DNA of 64,000 nt from positions 1 to 64,000 of the forward strand of contig JAACJK010000112.1 of NCBI GenBank assembly GCA_013368325.1, given 5' to 3'. Position numbers and translations under genes: made by a program. Position 1 is the stretch's first letter. The number at the start of each line of letters is the position of its first letter. This document shows positions 10,560 through 21,404 of this stretch, in pieces. The notes under the pieces were generated by a model that searched no databases, was not told the DNA's origin, and saw only the letters and a program-made list of their open reading frames with translations. Source of the stretch: Ephemerocybe angulata (taxonomy: Eukaryota > Basidiomycota > Agaricomycetes > Agaricales > Psathyrellaceae).

Positions 10560-12860
10560 GCCCGCCTCTTAGAGAAGCATTGCAGCAGTGGTTTGTGTAG
10601 TACGATGTCTGTAGGAACAACGGTTGTGTGGTCAGCAGTGGCACACTGTTTCGGGGCGGCCGTCCCACCTGTGGTATTAATCAATGCCTCCAGAGCAAAC
10701 GCAGGCCACATTTCATCGGAAAGTTGCTTCCAGAACCTTTCGTCGGATTAACAACTCTTACAGAAGCATTGCATGGGCGGTTTGAGTGGCACAATGTCTC
10801 TAGAAACAACGGTTCACTGGCACACTGTTCTGGGGCGGCCAACCCACCTGCGGTAATTATCGATGCCTCCAGAGGAATCGCAAGTCACATTTCGTTGGTG
10901 GGTTGCTTCCAGAACGTCTCGTTGGGTAACCGCCCCTTACCGAAGCATCGCAGGATTGGTTTGGGCCGTGCACTGTCTGCTGAAGCAACGGCCAGGCGGT
11001 GTACACTGCAATCATCGACGCCTCCAGAGGAAACACATGTCGCTTTTCGTCAGCGCATTGCTTCCAGAACGTCTCGTTGGATGACCACCTTTTACTGAAG
11101 CAATGCAGAGTTGATTTGGGCGGTGCGATGTCTGTAGAAGCAATGGAAGGAGGGTCACCACTGGCGCACTGTTTCGGAGCGGCGGACCCACCTGCGACAA
11201 TACCGATGCCTCCAGAACAAACGCAGGTCACATTTCGTCGGTGGGTTGCTTCCAGAACTCCTCGTCGGGTGACCGCCCCTTACCGAAGCATTGCAGGCCT
11301 GGTTTGGGCCGTGCGTTGCGGCCGGGCGGTGCTTTCAGAAGCATCGCAAGGGTGGTTTGGGTTGTACAATGTCTCTAGGAACAACGGTTAATACCGATGC
11401 CTCCAGAGGAAATGCACGTCACATTTCGCCCGTCCTTTGATTCCAGAAGCTCTCGTTGGATGACCACCGCTTACTGAAACAATGCAGAGGTGGTTTGGGC
11501 GGTGCGATGTCTGTAGAAGCAATGGAAGGAGGGTTAACACTGGCGCACTGTTTCGGGGCGGCGGACCCACCTGCGATAATACCGATGCCTCCAAAGGAAA
11601 TGTAGGTCACATTTCGCCCGTTCTTCGCCTCCAGAAGCACTCGTCGGACGACCACCGCTTACTGAAGCAATGCAGAGGTGGTTTGGGCGGTGCGATGTCT
11701 GTAGAAGCAAGGGACGGGACCTTAATACCGATGCCTCCAGAGGAAATGCAGGTCACATTTCGCCCGTCCTTTGCTTCCAGAAGCACTCGTTGGATGACCA
11801 TCGCTTACTGAAACAATGCAGAGGTGGTTTGGGCGGTGCGATGTCTGTAGAAGCAATGGAAGGAGGATTAACACTGGCGCACTGGTTCGGGGCGGCGGAC
11901 CCACCTGCGATAATACCGATGCCTCCAGAGGAAATGTAGGTCACATTTCGCCCGTTCTTCGCCTCCAGAAGCACTCGTCGGACGACCACCGTTTACTGAA
12001 GCAATGCAGAGGTGGTTTGGGCGGTGCGATGTCTGTAGAAGCAAGGGACGTGACCTTAATACCGATGCCTCCAGAGGAAATGCAGGTCACATTTCGCCCG
12101 TCCTTTGCTTCTAGAAGCACTCGTTGGATGACCACCGCTTACTGAAGTAATGCAGAGGTGATTTGGGCGGTGCGATGTCTGTAGAAGGAAAGGACGGGAC
12201 CTTAATACCGATGCCTCCAGAGGAAATGCACCTCACATTTCGCCCGTCCTTTGATTCCAGAAGCTCTCGGTGGATGACCACCTCTTACTGAAGCAATGAA
12301 GAGGTGATTTTGGTGGTGCGATGTCTGTAGAAGGAATGGATGGACGGTCAACCCTGGCGCACTGTTTCGGGGCTCCGGACCCACCTGCGATAATACCGAT
12401 GCCTCCAGAGGAAATGTAGGTCACATTTCGATCGTTCTTTGCTTCCAGAAGCACTCGTTGGATGACCACCGCTTACTGAAGCATTGCAGGACTGGTTTGG
12501 GCCGTGCGTTGTCTGTAGAAGGAATGGATGGACGGTCAACACTGGCGCACTGTTTCGGGGTGGCGGACCCACCTGCGATAACACCGATGCCTCCACAGGA
12601 AATGCAAGTCAGATTTCGCGCGTACCTTGCTTCCAGAAGCACTCGTCGGATGACCACCTCCTACTGAAGCAATGCAGAGGTGATTTGGGCGGTGCGATGT
12701 CTGCCGATACAATGGTTGCTTTCGGGCAGCGGGACACCTGCAATCATCCACCAGAGCCACTCGTGATGCAGGGAACCGACTGGCGAGGTATGCGCGGTGG
12801 GAATGGCTGTAGAACCACAGGATGGATAAACACTCGTTACGCAAGAAACACATTCTGAAA
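10560..12860. repeat. 2.3 kb satellite-like tandem array, 187/147 bp units
   Basis: The landmark CAATGCAGAGGTGGTTTGGG (or close variants) recurs near 11,101, 11,481, 11,668, 11,815, 12,002, 12,150, 12,295, 12,482 and 12,670. Spacing alternates between about 187 and 147 bases. The short unit lacks a ~40 base block around ACTGGCGCACTGTTTCGGGG. Every unit carries GATGCCTCCAGAGGAAATG and TTCCAGAAGCACTCGTTGGA. Copies from 10,560 to 11,400 are more diverged. Small open frames occur on both strands in every unit but follow the repeat rather than codon conservation, so I treat the array as noncoding. Confidence 0.85.
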
Positions 12861-13053
12861 TCTGGGAGTAATCTCTACACAGACATTGGTGGGCGGACGC
12901 ACTGCGCTCGATATCCATATTGGAAAAGAAAGGGGTGGACGTAACGGCCAGGGATAAGGAACTATAAGATCTAAAAGCCTCCTGCCCTCTTTCTCCTCCT
13001 CCTAGGCTCTGGATATCCGAGGTGCACTGAGCGGATTGGGATGTTGAAAGAGC

Positions 13054-13080
13054 TGTGCCACGCCGTTCAGGCGTGGCACA
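13054..13080. other. Perfect 11 bp hairpin
   Basis: TGTGCCACGCC and its exact reverse complement are separated by the loop GTTCA. A second short perfect palindrome (CATCCTCGC-GG-GCGAGGATG) lies about 50 bases downstream. No adjacent gene end explains them. Confidence 0.6.
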
Positions 13081-13124
13081 CAGCAGGTTTGATCTAGCGT
13101 GGGCATTATTTACAGCTTACATAA

Positions 13125-13430
13125 TCATCCTCGCGGGCGAGGATGACCATCATCCTCACGGGGGCGGTGTGTCTGGACCAACATAGCTATCAACGGATGC
13201 CCCAGTGCATAGGTAGGAGCATGAACACCAGGTCCTATGAGCTGCCCATTGTCCAGCGGCAGAGTCGCAGGAGGCTGAGGCGGATGGTTATAAAAGATAA
13301 AGAAGGTAGCAGATCTGCGAGAAGGCCCAATGACATAAACGTGTGCGTAAGTACTAATCGAAAATAAGGAGCCAGGCGCCGAAGTCTTACAGTTCTTCTT
13401 GTTCTTCGAGATCTGACATAGCGTGCTGTT
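13125..13430 (-). pseudogene. Truncated paralog of the small hypothetical gene at 13.9-14.5 kb
   Basis: On the minus strand the start MSDLEEQEEL resembles MSDSLEEEEV of the neighbour. After an intron-like stretch the segment NHPPQPPATLP and then PGVHAPTYALGHP parallels HHPPQHPHTLPQ and PGKHVPTYALGWM. The similarity stops after about 110 residues, and the rest of the gene is missing. Upstream flanks of both copies also share a CTCTCC-C-TCCTCGTTGTTTTCATC segment, so the duplication included promoter sequence. Confidence 0.55.
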
Positions 13431-13906
13431 CAGCTGCACTCTCGCTTTTTCACTGTATTCTGGGGCGATGAAGTCCCATTGTCCAATCCGACCTATGCTT
13501 TATATCTACCCCTCTCCACATCCTCGTTGTTTTCATCTCCGGTTGGGGACTTTCAAAGTACACCCACACCATCACGCACGTTACCTCTGAAACTCTTAAG
13601 TCGTCGTGGCTACATAATATCACACCCACTCAGTACATACATCGCTCAGAAACCGCTGGGGCGCTGTCTGAAAGTTCCGGTCTCAATTCATGCTGGTAAT
13701 TGCCAACTAAATCCCTGCACACCATGCATAGTCGATGACATCCAACATCTCGTCCGGCATCGCCAACACCCTCCTGGTAGAACCTATACACGGGTAACGA
13801 CAGACTTTGCGCATGTGGTAAAAATCCAGCCAGAGTACCCACGTCAAGTTGGCGCGGAAGGCGTCGCCCAAGTCCATCTCCGTCCGTCTTGTCGAGGAGA
13901 AGGACT

Positions 13907-14469
13907 TTAAGCGCCTGCTCCTCGATTTGCTTGGTCCCAGCTTCGGTACATGTTAAGGAGAGCGAGCGCCTGTGGGGTGTTCTCTGCGAGTTGGATGAAG
14001 ATGTGGTCGTTGCCGAAGAGGCTGGGGACCATGAAACTGGGGGTCGTCGGTCAGTGTATTGCTGGCCTCTGATTTTAAGCGCCCAATGGGATGGTGATGG
14101 GGTCGGATGCTAAGAAGTGTTAAGACGTATGTACCCATGGTTCCGAGGGGGAGTATACCAGTCCGGAAATCCTGCTTCCTTCCATCGAGGGAGGATGAAT
14201 CTCTCCTGGTAGCTGCCGTAGTGGTTGCCAAAGTCGGTGATGCGGGGGACCTTGATCATCCAGCCCAGGGCATAGGTGGGGACGTGTTTGCCAGGGAAGA
14301 CGAATTGTTCTTTGTCTTGTGGGAGAGTGTGGGGATGCTGTGGGGGGTGGTGGAAGAAGAGGGGGAAGATGACGGATTTGCTGAAAAGCAGTGTGCGTAA
14401 GCACTATATCGAGCAGTTTCAAAGTCCAAAATCGCCGTACACTTCTTCTTCTTCCAGAGAGTCTGACAT
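13907..14469 (-). CDS. Small hypothetical protein, family not recognised
   Basis: Three putative exons. A short acidic start (MSDSLEEEE) precedes an intron whose exact borders I cannot fix. A central exon includes PGKHVPTYALGWMIKVPRI, FGNHYGSYQERFILPRW and GFPDWYTPPRNHGYI. A last exon after a CCCCCAG acceptor near 14,040 encodes FMVPSLFGNDHIFIQLAEN and ends at TAA 13,907-13,909. Total is about 140 residues. No signal peptide or known domain is visible. The central exon reads as real protein, but an in-frame stop just after the start must be spliced out, so a recent pseudogene is also possible. Confidence 0.4.
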
Positions 14470-14479
14470 GGATCCGTTG

Positions 14480-15620
14480 TTAGTTGCTCTGACTTTTGTT
14501 TTACTTTTGTTTGCGGGCCCGAGGTAGGCCTTCAAGTTGACTGCTTTCGAATCTCACCTATGATTTATAGTATTTATACCGCTCTCCGCGTCCTCGTTGT
14601 TTTCATCGCACGTTTCCCCACCTTACCTCTCAAACACTGGATCGCTATGGCTAACACATGGTTGGCGAAAAAAAAGTAAGAACGCGAGCGTGCAAAAGAG
14701 TTGGCTACTTTCCGCCCTCGTCCGTATATAGAAATACCTGTTATAGTAGGTGGTTTGCACATTTCACGTGCTGAACGGTGATGAACCAGCAAACTGGTTG
14801 GGAATTGGACTTCGTAGTGGTTTTTTCAGTATTGTATTGAACACTATGTTAGGTCATTAGCTTTTCATTCGCAACAACCCCCATATTTTCACATGGATAG
14901 CTCCCTCCCGCTCAGCATCGCACCCCTCCCTTCGGGGGGGCCCCGCAATGCTTCGGGGAGGGTCCCAAGGCCCCCCGATGTGAAACCGCTTCGCAATACA
15001 TGGGTCCCTCGGCCAGCCTGGTGGTTGCTCATCGCACTCGGCCCAAGGGCCGAGGATTTGACAGTCGCAGGGAGGGGGAGGAGGTGAACCAACTTACTTC
15101 CTCTTATGGTAAGCCTTAGTAAGCAGACGCGGCAAAGACACAGTTTTTTTTCTTCTCATTTATTTTCATTGAACAAATGGTCTGTACCTCAATGCTATGC
15201 AGTATCTATCGTCTTAAAGTAGATATGGAGGGTGGATGAAGGGGTAGAGGAGAGAAACAACCTTTTTTTCTACCACATCAAGCGCCATCATTGAAGAGTG
15301 ATGACGAACGCTCGCGACTCGACTCACCTTGTCGTCACGTGCGAGCTGCAAACTGCCTACCATAACAAGCATTTCTATATACGGACGAGGGCGAAAAGTC
15401 AAGTGCTGCGTGCAAATAGGAAGTAAACAATAATCGAGGTCAAGAAGGATTGATTGATTAATTGATTCATCGAGGCAAGGAAGGGCGAACGAACGAAGGA
15501 GGGATGATTAATGGTCTCCAAACGGTAGAACAATGGTATACACAGAAATATGGAGCTTGGCTTGGACGGACATATATAAGTTATGGGCGGGGGGATTACG
15601 AGTTATGGGTGAGGGGATTA
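14480..15620. other. Intergenic region with a GC-rich hairpin island
   Basis: The only structure seen is a GC-rich block at 14,890-15,090, with open frames on both strands and a near-perfect palindrome CTCGGCCC-AA-GGGCCGAG near 15,040-15,057. I find no domain and no intron pattern. The rest is 3' flank of the TFIIS gene. Confidence 0.4.
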
Positions 15621-15625
15621 CGACT

Positions 15626-16892
15626 CTACGAGAACTTCCACCTGTTTCCGCAGACGGTGCAGGTGACGAAGGTCGTCATGGGCTCGTCGGCGCTTCTGGT
15701 CTGTGCCTGCCTGTACCTGCATTTCCGCTACACACCCACAATCAATATTACTCCGGGTCGGTCATAGGAGAAACGCACCTGCTTGCACCTCCCACACTGG
15801 AACGCCTCCGTCTCCGCCTCCGTCTCCTGCGCACTCAGACTCTGGAACAAATTCTCCTCTTTAATCTTCTTGAGCTTGGCCTTATGCTCCTCGCTCGCCA
15901 TGTCCTCGCTGCTCATGGTGGCGAGCCGTTCCGCGGAGGTTTCGCCGCTGACGACGCTCTCGCGCAGCTCGGGGTTGTTCTGGGCTTTGAGGTTGACGAA
16001 GAGGCTGCGGATTTTGTTTTTGTAGTCGCCTGCGGTGCTGCTGGAGTGGGATTTGAAGACGGCGGACTCGACGGCCAGTGCGCGTTTGGAGATGAGGTCG
16101 GAGGCTGCGGGAAAGGGAAGGAAAGGGGAGGGCGAGGTTAGTCCGGCCGTTATATTGTATGGGAGGGGAGGAAGGAGTGTGGGGGGAGGGGGGAGAACGG
16201 GGGAGGGGAGAGAACGGGGGAGGGGAGAGGGGGAGGGGGAAGGGGGGAGAAGGGGGACGGACGTACGAGCTGTGGAGTCGGATGCGAGGGCGTCGTAGAT
16301 GAGCTCCATGCACTTGTCTCTGACTTTATCGCCCACGTTCCCTGAGACACCGTCGCTCTTCGCTGTCCTCGGTGGCCCACTGCCTCCTGGCGTCGCAGGC
16401 GTCGCGCCCCCTCCTCCGCCTGCTTTCGATGTTGAACCCGAGGCGGCTGTGGCTACAGAGGTGTTGATGGCGGAGGGTTTGGGTGTGGCGGCTTTGGGCG
16501 GTTTCAGCTTCTCCACGGCCGTCTTCCATTTCTTGACGAGCTCTTTGGCGGCGTTGGAGACCTTTGTGGACTCGTATTGGCGGAGCTTGCCTACTGCTAG
16601 GCCGGCTTTGCTTTCCTGGTGTCCATTAGGAAGGGGAAGATTGATGATGATGAGCGGGGGACGGATAGAGAAAAGTGAAGGACTCACCCTAAGGATTTGC
16701 TCTGTGATGCTGAATTCGGTCTTAAGGATGTTCAGGATGCTCAGGATGTCCTACACGCACGCCGGTCAACACACGCACGGTTCGGAGCGCTATAGATAAC
16801 GGGATTGGAAGGAACCCTACCTCGTCGTTCTTCTCAGTCGTTGCAGCTTGCAGCCGCTTTACGTTTTTCTTTAATTCTACTACGTCGCACAT
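15626..16892 (-). CDS. Transcription elongation factor TFIIS
   Basis: Five exons (16,892-16,821; 16,750-16,688; 16,615-16,267; 16,104-15,779; 15,727-15,626) give exactly 303 residues, the usual TFIIS size. The N-terminal part is the helical TFIIS-N/LW domain ([13 protein letters not shown]). It is followed by a Gly/Thr/Pro linker, the central Pol II-binding domain ([17 protein letters not shown] and [12 protein letters not shown]), and a C-terminal zinc ribbon in the last 40 residues. The ribbon has two CxxC pairs and the essential DE dipeptide in [18 protein letters not shown] binds stalled RNA polymerase II and stimulates transcript cleavage so elongation can resume. It is divergently arranged with the Prp46-like gene. 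The third intron is an extreme polypyrimidine tract. Confidence 0.95.
16165..16262 (-). repeat. Polypurine/polypyrimidine tract inside a TFIIS intron
   Basis: The + strand is almost pure G and A, with many runs of four to six G and two copies of GAACGGGGGAGGGGAGA. In the transcript it is a long C/U tract upstream of the 3' splice site (intron 16,266-16,105, about 162 bases, more than twice the local norm). The + strand has G-quadruplex-forming composition. Confidence 0.8.
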
Positions 16893-17205
16893 GGTGTAAG
16901 GTACACTAGTACTGTATTCCGTCGGTCGGGGTTTCTGCACTCTTTCGATCGACTTCTTGTTCTACCCTCTGCGTTTCCTTAGAAAGTTTGCTGCTGGCTG
17001 AAAGAACGCGGAGATCTCTCTGCACGTCGGTCGTCGAGGCGGTCGTCGTCGTTGTGCAAGTGAAAGGCGCCTGGGTGTGTGGCCCGCGTGCCAAAGACAG
17101 GCGGACCATCGTTGGCCAAACACCGGACAAACAATGTCGCGGTGGGTACCGCGCGACTTCCGACTGACCTCCTGGACATCACCCACCCACCCACTCACTG
17201 TTATC
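16893..17205. promoter_or_regulatory. Bidirectional promoter region, TFIIS / Prp46
   Basis: A 313-base interval separates the two divergent start codons and must hold both promoters. No TATA box stands out, as is usual for housekeeping genes. Pyrimidine/CACCCACCCACC tracts precede the Prp46 start. Confidence 0.6.
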
Positions 17206-18819
17206 ATGTCGTCGACCGCCGGCCTACCACCCCTGGACCCCCTCTTCAGACGCAACACGAAGCGCACATGGGAGGCCTTTGCGAGCGAGTACGAGGACTT
17301 GACGGGGAAGGAGGAGGAATCCAGGTAAGCTTCTTGCTATTGGAAATGTGATACTGAGGTGGACTTTTGGATTGGGTAGTACGAGATTACGATTGGCGGT
17401 GAAAATTAACGACGAGTATAAGGATTACAAGAGTCTTCCTTCGACGTTGCTTTCGCAGCAGGGAGGGGTGGGTCCTGCACGGCCGAAGGACGCACGGAGG
17501 ATGATCACAGCAGGGGGAGAAGGTGCGCAACTCCACACACACAAAGTCTGCTTGGAACGTCACTAACGATCGAACGTCACGCAGGCATCGACCCGAGCAC
17601 CTCAAGAGCCATCGCAAGGATAGACAACACCCCCGTGCAACAGCCCTCCACCTTCTCCTCCTCCTCCACCCTCACCAAAGCCCTCGCGCTGCACAAACAG
17701 ACGCACACCGTCAAGCCGACGTACCACCCCGAATGGAAGCTCAGCCGCGTTATCAGCGGGCACCTGGGCTGGGTGCGCAGCGTCGCGGTGGAGCCGGGGA
17801 ACCAGTGGTTCGCGACGGGCGCGGGCGACCGCGTTATTAAGATCTGGGACCTCGCGAGCGGGGAGCTGAAGCTCAGTTTGACGGGGCATATTAGTACGGT
17901 TAGGGGCCTTGCGGTGTCGAGTCGGCATCCGTACCTTTTTAGTTGTGGGGAAGACAAGGTTCGTCGTCTTGTACCACTATCCATTACCAAGCTCGAATCG
18001 ACTGACGCTCCCCTTGTAGATGGTAAAATGCTGGGATCTGGAAGCCAACAAAGTAATCCGCCACTACCACGGCCACCTCTCGGGCGTCTACTCCCTCTCC
18101 CTGCACCCCACCCTCGACGTCCTCGTCACCGCCGGCCGCGACGCCTCCGCGCGCGTCTGGGACATGCGCACGAAGGCGCAAGTCCACGTCCTCGCCGGCC
18201 ACACCGCGACCGTCGCCGACGTCAAGTGCCAGGAATCCGACCCGCAGGTCATCACCGGCTCTATGGACTCGACAGTGCGCCTGTGGGATTTGGCGGCGGG
18301 GAAGACGATGACTACGTTGACGCATCATAAGAAGAGCGTGAGGGCGCTCGCGATTCACCCGACGGAGTACTCGTTTGCGAGTGGGAGTGCGGGGGGGAAT
18401 AATATTAAGAAGTGGAAGTGCCCCGAGGGAGCGTTTGTGTTCAATTTTAGTGGGCATAATGCGATTATTAACACGCTGAGTGTGAATGCGGAGGGGGTGT
18501 TCTTTAGTGGAGGTGAGTTTCTGGGTTTGGATTTGGGTTGTTGGTGCTGAAGTTTTTGTGTAGGTGATAATGGGACGCTTACGTTCTGGGATTATAATAC
18601 CGGGACGCCGTTCCAGAATATGGAGGATATACCTCAGCCGGGGTCGCTTGAAGCGGAGGCGGGCGTGTTCTGCTCGACGTTTGACCAGACGGGTACGAGG
18701 CTCATCACTGGTGGTGCCGACAAGACTATCAAGGTGCGTTCTATGCTTGCAGTTCGTATAGTGACTCGAATGCTGATTCTGCTCCGTCTCTCAAGGTGTA
18801 CTCGGAAAAGTCGCAGTAG
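17206..18819 (+). CDS. WD40 splicing factor Prp46 / pleiotropic regulator PRL1
   Basis: Six exons (17,206-17,324; 17,380-17,522; 17,585-17,958; 18,020-18,512; 18,564-18,733; 18,796-18,819) give 440 residues. About 160 N-terminal residues precede seven WD40 repeats, beginning [20 protein letters not shown]. Repeats show GH-to-WD spacing with KIWD, KCWD, RVWD, RLWD and FWDY. The [18 protein letters not shown] start, the [16 protein letters not shown] insertion and the final GGADKTIK are characteristic of PRL1/Prp46, a core Prp19-complex (NineTeen Complex) subunit needed for spliceosome activation. The C-terminus is short: only VYSEKSQ follows DKTIK, where many homologs carry a longer tail. The last exon is only 24 bases, so a different terminal splice is possible. 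Confidence 0.92.
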
Positions 18820-19758
18820 AGCTAGGGTGGAGCGTTGTAGAATGTCTGGGGGTACTGGGCGTGCGTGTAACTTGTATGCTCAATGCAGTTTTGTTTCTTC
18901 TCTTGTACCGCGCCCTATGAAGCGACTTTTGTCCTCGCTTGGTTGCCAAAATACGACTCGGCAGTGCTTCTTAGGTCTAACTGGCTATCGAACTGTGCGT
19001 GGTTATTTGTCCTAGTTCGTGTTTTTCTGATGAAGAAAAGTAGACTAGGAGAATGGCTTTGAAGTCAGACGATTGTGGTCCGCAACGTACATGTCGACTA
19101 AGCCTTGATTCGGCGTGCGCGTGACTGAGGCAAACACTTCGAGGGAAAGAACTGCGGGAAAGGCGAGTGCCTCCATGTCTGGAATGCGGGAGTGCCATAT
19201 GCTGATTTTGCATCAGCAATTGTCAATGGCCCAAGCACATCATTGGGAGGGAGGACCCGGTGGACCGCGTTACATAGGAAGTCAGCTCTGAGCGCCGGGC
19301 GTTCAAACCCCAAAGGAAGGATACTTTTTGCGGTGAGGGTACATCCGTTATACAGGTAAGTAATTCTCGATGTAAGCACCTGGAGACCACGGTGCACAAT
19401 GCATGTATTCTATCCGAGGTTAGTTGTCGGCTGTCAGAACAATTTGCAGGGTGGGGTTTGCCCCGTTGCTGGCGGTTGGTGCTAAGTCTTGAGAAAGACG
19501 AACTAGTTCAGAGCACATTAGTGTCTTCGACCTAGCAGGAATCTGCAGGATGCATACTGGTCGGTCTGGCTGGGTCCACAAGTGCGATCGGCCTTTGGAA
19601 AACTCCACCTTTGCTCCAAACCAAACTCCACCCAAATCTGAGACTGACCTTTGTCCTTGTAGAACCACCGAACGAATGGCGCAGACAGAATCATTTCCTT
19701 ACCACCACCACCAAGGCATTTGCCCTCCACCACCCGTCCATCTCCAATCCACACCACC
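18820..19758. other. Intergenic, no gene seen
   Basis: 3' flank of the Prp46-like gene followed by the upstream region of the first protease-inhibitor gene. The last ~60 bases (CCACCACC-rich, TTTGCCCTCCACCACCC) are duplicated upstream of the second inhibitor gene. Confidence 0.5.
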
Positions 19759-20104
19759 ATGGCAGAACAACTTGAAACCAATCTCGTCGAAGTAGAGCGC
19801 TACCCCGTAAAGAGGGAGTCGTCCTATATCGTGAACCTCAAGCTCGGCGTCGACACATGGGCGTTCGTCCAACGGTTCCAGGAAGCGCACCCTGACGATC
19901 CAGGCGCTAGAATAGAGGGCGTTTGGGATAGGACTCGGAGTTTCTTTGGCACGTTTGATGACAAGACTCTCTATTCCCTGCGGTCGTCCCCTGAGGTGAA
20001 GTCAATTTCGGAGGTGAATAGTAACAAGTCCTTATTCGATTGTGCGTATGGACTGACTCATAGGAACGGCTTAGGATTCTATATGGTTTCAAAATTTCGA
20101 ATGA
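19759..20104 (+). CDS. Peptidase inhibitor I9-type small protein, copy 1
   Basis: Two exons (19,759-20,013 and 20,075-20,104) encode 94 residues. There is no signal peptide. The layout SYIVNLKLGVDTWAFVQRF, then FFGTFDDKTLYSLRSSPEV, then SISED matches stand-alone I9 (subtilisin propeptide-like) inhibitors, of which fungal proteinase A/B inhibitors such as the Pleurotus type are examples. The usual ending, an IEED-like strand that enters the protease active site, is reproduced only after splicing out 20,014-20,074 (SISED then SIWFQNFE). It probably acts in the cytoplasm or vacuole against subtilisin-like proteases, or as a subtilisin chaperone. It is the first of three tandem copies. Confidence 0.75.
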
Positions 20105-20352
20105 TGAGGTAGCGGTGGTGAATCAGTGCCCGGACATCCCTTCAATTTGTCGGTACCTCTAGATATTCGAATCCAAGGTAGCTTGGGATGAAGTACGTCG
20201 ACCGCAACAGTGTCCAGAAGCTGCCAGATGCGGGGATAAGGTCGGAAATGGGGGCATGGATTGGACCAAGACAGTGGATAGGGAAAAGCCTCAGGACACC
20301 ACCACCAAGACATTTGCCCTCCACCACCCGTCCATCTCCAATCCACACCACC

Positions 20353-20687
20353 ATGGCAGAACAACTTGAAACCAATCTCGTCGAAGTAGAGCGCTACCCC
20401 CTAAAGAGGGAGTCGGCCTATATCGTGAACCTCAAGTACGGCGTCGACACACGGGCGTTCATCCAACGGTTCCGGGAAGCGCACCCTGACGATCCAGGCG
20501 CTAGAATAGAGGGCGGTTGGGATAGGAGTTTCTTTGGCACGTTCGATGACGAGACTCTCTATTCCCTGCGGTCGTCCCCTGAGGTGAAGTCAATTTCGGA
20601 GGTGAATAGTAACAAGTCCTTATTCGATTGGTGCGTATGGACTGACTTAGAGGAACGGCTTAGGATGCTATAGGGTTTCAAGGTTAA
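20353..20687 (+). CDS. Peptidase inhibitor I9-type small protein, copy 2
   Basis: Two exons (20,353-20,601 and 20,664-20,687) encode 90 residues, about 90% like copy 1 by eye (SAYIVNLKYGVDTRAFIQRF, FFGTFDDETLYSLRSS, then SISED-AIGFQG). The TAA stop lies inside the 9 bp duplication GGTTAATGG made by a MITE insertion immediately downstream. Its upstream sequence is largely the 3' flank of copy 1, with only the last ~60 bases of the copy 1 promoter retained, so expression may differ. Confidence 0.75.
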
Positions 20688-20690
20688 TGG

Positions 20691-20917
20691 CAGACTCCTA
20701 CCATTCGTTGGTGGAGAGGGACGAGTCTGAGGGTCGAGGGGGACTTGGGGGACTATCTTATCTTATCAATAGTTTTACCGAGTATATTCCGAAGAGGGAC
20801 AAATGTAATGATTTCGGAAAATGTTCGGTAAATTGAATGATTAGATTAGATAGTCCATATTTATTTCCCCCTCTACCCTCTGACCATCCCTCCCCACCTA
20901 CGAATGGTAGGAGACTG
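20691..20917. mobile_element. 227 bp hAT-like MITE with target duplication
   Basis: Terminal inverted repeats start CAGACTCCTACCATTCGT on the left and, reversed, CAGTCTCCTACCATTCGT on the right, and stay similar for about 70 bases. The element is flanked by GGTTAATGG on both sides (20,682-20,690 and 20,918-20,926). TIRs opening with CAG and a duplication of about 8 bases are typical of hAT-derived MITEs. The internal sequence is AT-rich and noncoding. Copy 1 of the inhibitor gene has no insertion at the corresponding place, which confirms recent insertion. Confidence 0.85.
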
Positions 20918-21228
20918 GGTTAATGGTGAGGTAGCGGTGGTGAATCAGTGCCCGGACATCCCTTCAATTTGTCGGTACCTCTAGATATTCGAATCCAAGG
21001 TAGCTTGAGATGAAGTACGTCGATCGCAACAGTGTCACCCAGAAGCTGCCAGATGCGGGGATAAGGTCGGAAATGGGGGCATGGATTGGACCAAGACGGT
21101 GGGATAGGGAAAAGCCTCAGGACTTCCATACTTGCCAAGCGGCTCGATAGTATACAGTCGTCAGACGAACGGCAAACAGCGTGGCAACATGCGGCGCTGG
21201 TTGGGCGGAGCGCCTAATACTTCCACCC

Positions 21229-21237
21229 GTATATAGG
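21229..21237 (+). promoter_or_regulatory. TATA-like box upstream of inhibitor copy 3
   Basis: GTATATAGG lies about 170 bases before the start codon. Copies 1 and 2 do not share this promoter. Confidence 0.35.
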
Positions 21238-21404
21238 CGCTCGAAGACGAGACTCATACATACCTCCGAGCTCCGAGTCCGAACCCCACCCAACCGTGAC
21301 CGTGACGCGTGACGGGGCCGATCTCAGTACCAGATTCCCTCTTCATGGTACAGACAAAACCGCCATCCGCGACATTCAACCCCCAGCCAATCCACAACAC
21401 CAAC

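Larger units (their letters stand above)
20095..21125. repeat. ~190 bp downstream repeat of the inhibitor cluster
   Basis: The block starting GAGGTAGCGGTGGTGAATCA and ending GGGAAAAGCCTCAGGA follows copy 1 (about 20,105-20,300) and follows the MITE behind copy 2 (about 20,929-21,122) with few differences. It defines the unit of the tandem gene duplication. Confidence 0.85.

Noticed and set aside
10628..12858. Many 60-156 residue open frames on both strands
   Set aside because: They recur with the satellite unit on both strands and have no shared domain or start context.
14893..15092. Overlapping ~65-residue open frames on both strands
   Set aside because: GC-rich sequence with palindromes explains open frames on both strands; no homology or splicing evidence.
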